A stretch of DNA of 64,000 bases, taken from NCBI GenBank assembly GCA_963763955.1, contig CAVXQP010000005.1:1-64000 (forward strand), read 5' to 3'. A model generated the notes under the pieces. It was not told where the DNA came from. It did no database searches and saw only the letters and a list, made by a program, of their open reading frames with translations. Position 1 is the first letter of the stretch. Each line of letters opens with the position of its first letter. Position numbers and translations under genes: made by a program. This stretch comes from DASUPK01 sp963763955 (GTDB lineage Bacteria; Actinomycetota; Thermoleophilia; Solirubrobacterales; 70-9). Shown piece after piece: positions 63,096-64,000 of this stretch.

Positions 63096-63136
63096 GATCT
63101 TCCGGCTTCGCTTGCGCGCCCTTTTACACTGGGTCC

Positions 63137-63517
63137 ATGACCCTGGACGAGCAGAACGAGTCGCTCTATTCGCTCTATCGACGCGGCATGGAGCTGCTCG
63201 AGGACGGCGACTTCGAGGAGGCCACGGTTCCGCTCAAGGAGGCGGCGCGGCAGGCCCCTGAGAAGAGCTCGGTGCGCGAGGCGCTCGGCCGCGCCCTCTT
63301 CAGGACGCGGCACTACGCCGAAGCGGCGACCGAGTTCGAGGCCGTGGTTGAAACCCACCCAGTCAACGACTACGCGCACTTCTGCCTCGGCCGCGCCCTC
63401 AGCAAGACCGGGGAGACGCGGCGCGCCCGCCACCACCTCGCACTGGCGTCGAACCTGCGGCCCGAGCGGCGCGACTACCGCATATACAGAGAACGCCTCG
63501 CTGCAGCCGGCATCTAG
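63137..63517 (+). CDS. Tetratricopeptide-repeat protein
   Basis: A 126-residue all-helical protein with about three TPR units: SLYRRGMELLEDGDFEEATVPLKEAARQAP, REALGRALFRTRHYAEAATEFEAVVETHP and AHFCLGRALSKTGETRRARHHLALASNLRP (given in pieces). There is no signal peptide or membrane segment. It probably mediates protein contacts. It lies 41 bases after coaBC and 9 bases before the arginase-family gene. Its partner is unknown. Confidence 0.8.
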   Translation: MTLDEQNESLYSLYRRGMELLEDGDFEEATVPLKEAARQAPEKSSVREALGRALFRTRHYAEAATEFEAVVETHPVNDYAHFCLGRALSKTGETRRARHHLALASNLRPERRDYRIYRERLAAAGI

Positions 63518-63526
63518 CGGCGACGG

Positions 63527-64000
63527 ATGACCGAGATCCGCCTTCTGGCCGTTCCCTACGAGGTCGGCGCCTTGCGTATGGGGGTGGGGCGCGGCCCGGA
63601 GCGGCTGATCGAGGCGGGTGCCCAGGAGGCCCTGGGCAGCGAAGGCGCCAAGGTCAGCGTCGAGACGATCGAGCTGCAGGAAGACCTCAGAGATCGAAGC
63701 GGTGCCAGCGAGGCAAAGGCCGCATTCGAGCTGATCGGGCTGGTCTCCAAGGCCGTCCAAAGGGCGGTCGAGGATGGAGCCTTTCCGGTCCTGCTGTCCG
63801 GCAGCTGCTTCGCCGGGATCGGGGTGGTCACGGGGCTCGCCGAGCGCTCGCCGGGCGTCGTCTGGTTCGACGCGCACGGCGACTTCAACACGCCGGAGTC
63901 GACCATCGACGGCTACTTCGACGGCATGCCGCTGGCGATCCTCACCGGCGGCGGCTGGCGGACGATGATCTCCGGGAGGGAGATCAGGACCGTTCCGGAG
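63527..64000 (+). CDS. Arginase-family protein (truncated by the window end)
   Basis: The first 158 residues of an arginase/agmatinase/formiminoglutamase-fold protein. LLAVPYEVGALRMGVGRGPERL matches the family N-terminus, and VVWFDAHGDFNTPESTIDGYFDGMPLAILTG carries the DAHxD metal ligands. The usual first metal-ligand motif GGDHS is replaced by SGSCFAG, with no His. The second Mn site may therefore be altered or lost. Whether it is a ureohydrolase is uncertain. The 3' part lies beyond base 64000. Confidence 0.8.
   Translation, partial: MTEIRLLAVPYEVGALRMGVGRGPERLIEAGAQEALGSEGAKVSVETIELQEDLRDRSGASEAKAAFELIGLVSKAVQRAVEDGAFPVLLSGSCFAGIGVVTGLAERSPGVVWFDAHGDFNTPESTIDGYFDGMPLAILTGGGWRTMISGREIRTVPE

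Overview
The window is one contiguous, very GC-rich stretch, almost fully coding, with many genes joined by 4-base ATGA/GTGA overlaps. Gene content points to Actinobacteriota: the actinobacterial integration host factor (mIHF), an encapsulin with its ferritin cargo, DUF5996, DUF2252, GAP/Sap and solo AbiEi/DUF559 proteins, PdxS/PdxT, and a fused SecDF. A deep lineage such as Thermoleophilia (Solirubrobacterales) is my inference from this mix; it was not tested.

Layout. 0-4 kb: an SDR enzyme, an NTF2-like protein with a nearby paralogue remnant, a PAP2 phosphatase, and a TetR/DUF2867 pair diverging from an 18-base palindromic operator. 4-5.4 kb: an encapsulin iron-storage compartment. 5.5-10 kb: a redox group (flavin reductase plus molybdopterin oxidoreductase, DsbA-like thiol protein, a cNMP-binding/thioredoxin-reductase-like fusion, UBP zinc finger) followed by a GreA-type factor. 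10-18.5 kb: mostly uncharacterised families, an ECF42-like sigma factor with its DGPF/YCII partner, a structured intergenic region with a possible small minus-strand transcript, and an RpiR regulator. 18.7-31 kb: pyridoxal phosphate synthase (pdxST), an M29 aminopeptidase, yebC, ruvC-(MFS)-ruvA-ruvB and secDF. 31-32 kb: an AbiEi/DUF559 gene bounded by 34-base direct repeats. 32-43.7 kb: recJ, relA/spoT, a cupredoxin, two HIT proteins, a lipid kinase, an MBL hydrolase, a phosphohexomutase and corA. 43.8-48 kb: a SAM-I riboswitch controlling a threonine-synthase-like gene and a MoaD-like sulfur carrier, then a secreted GH31 glycosidase. 48.6-50.6 kb: tRNA-Arg(CCG), RNase Z and a haloalkane-dehalogenase-like hydrolase. 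50.6-60.6 kb: a PyrR-controlled pyrimidine operon (pyrR-pyrB-pyrC-cysteine hydrolase-carA-NTF2-carB-pyrK-pyrD). 60.6-64 kb: mihF-gmk-rpoZ-coaBC, a TPR protein and a truncated arginase-family gene.

Two points matter to a reader. First, at least eight genes (tetR, the YCII gene, a small membrane protein, ruvC, ruvB, the AbiEi gene, the 5' end of relA, and the cupredoxin twice) carry one-base frame breaks. Each can be repaired by adding or removing one base in a short homopolymer, so consensus errors are more likely than pseudogenes. Second, the most interesting biology is the SAM-riboswitch/thrC/moaD unit, which suggests that a threonine-synthase fold enzyme and a sulfur carrier act in homocysteine or methionine synthesis. 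The repeat-bounded AbiEi cassette, the minus-strand element at 16.4-16.66 kb and the two extra enzymes inside the pyrimidine operon also deserve attention.
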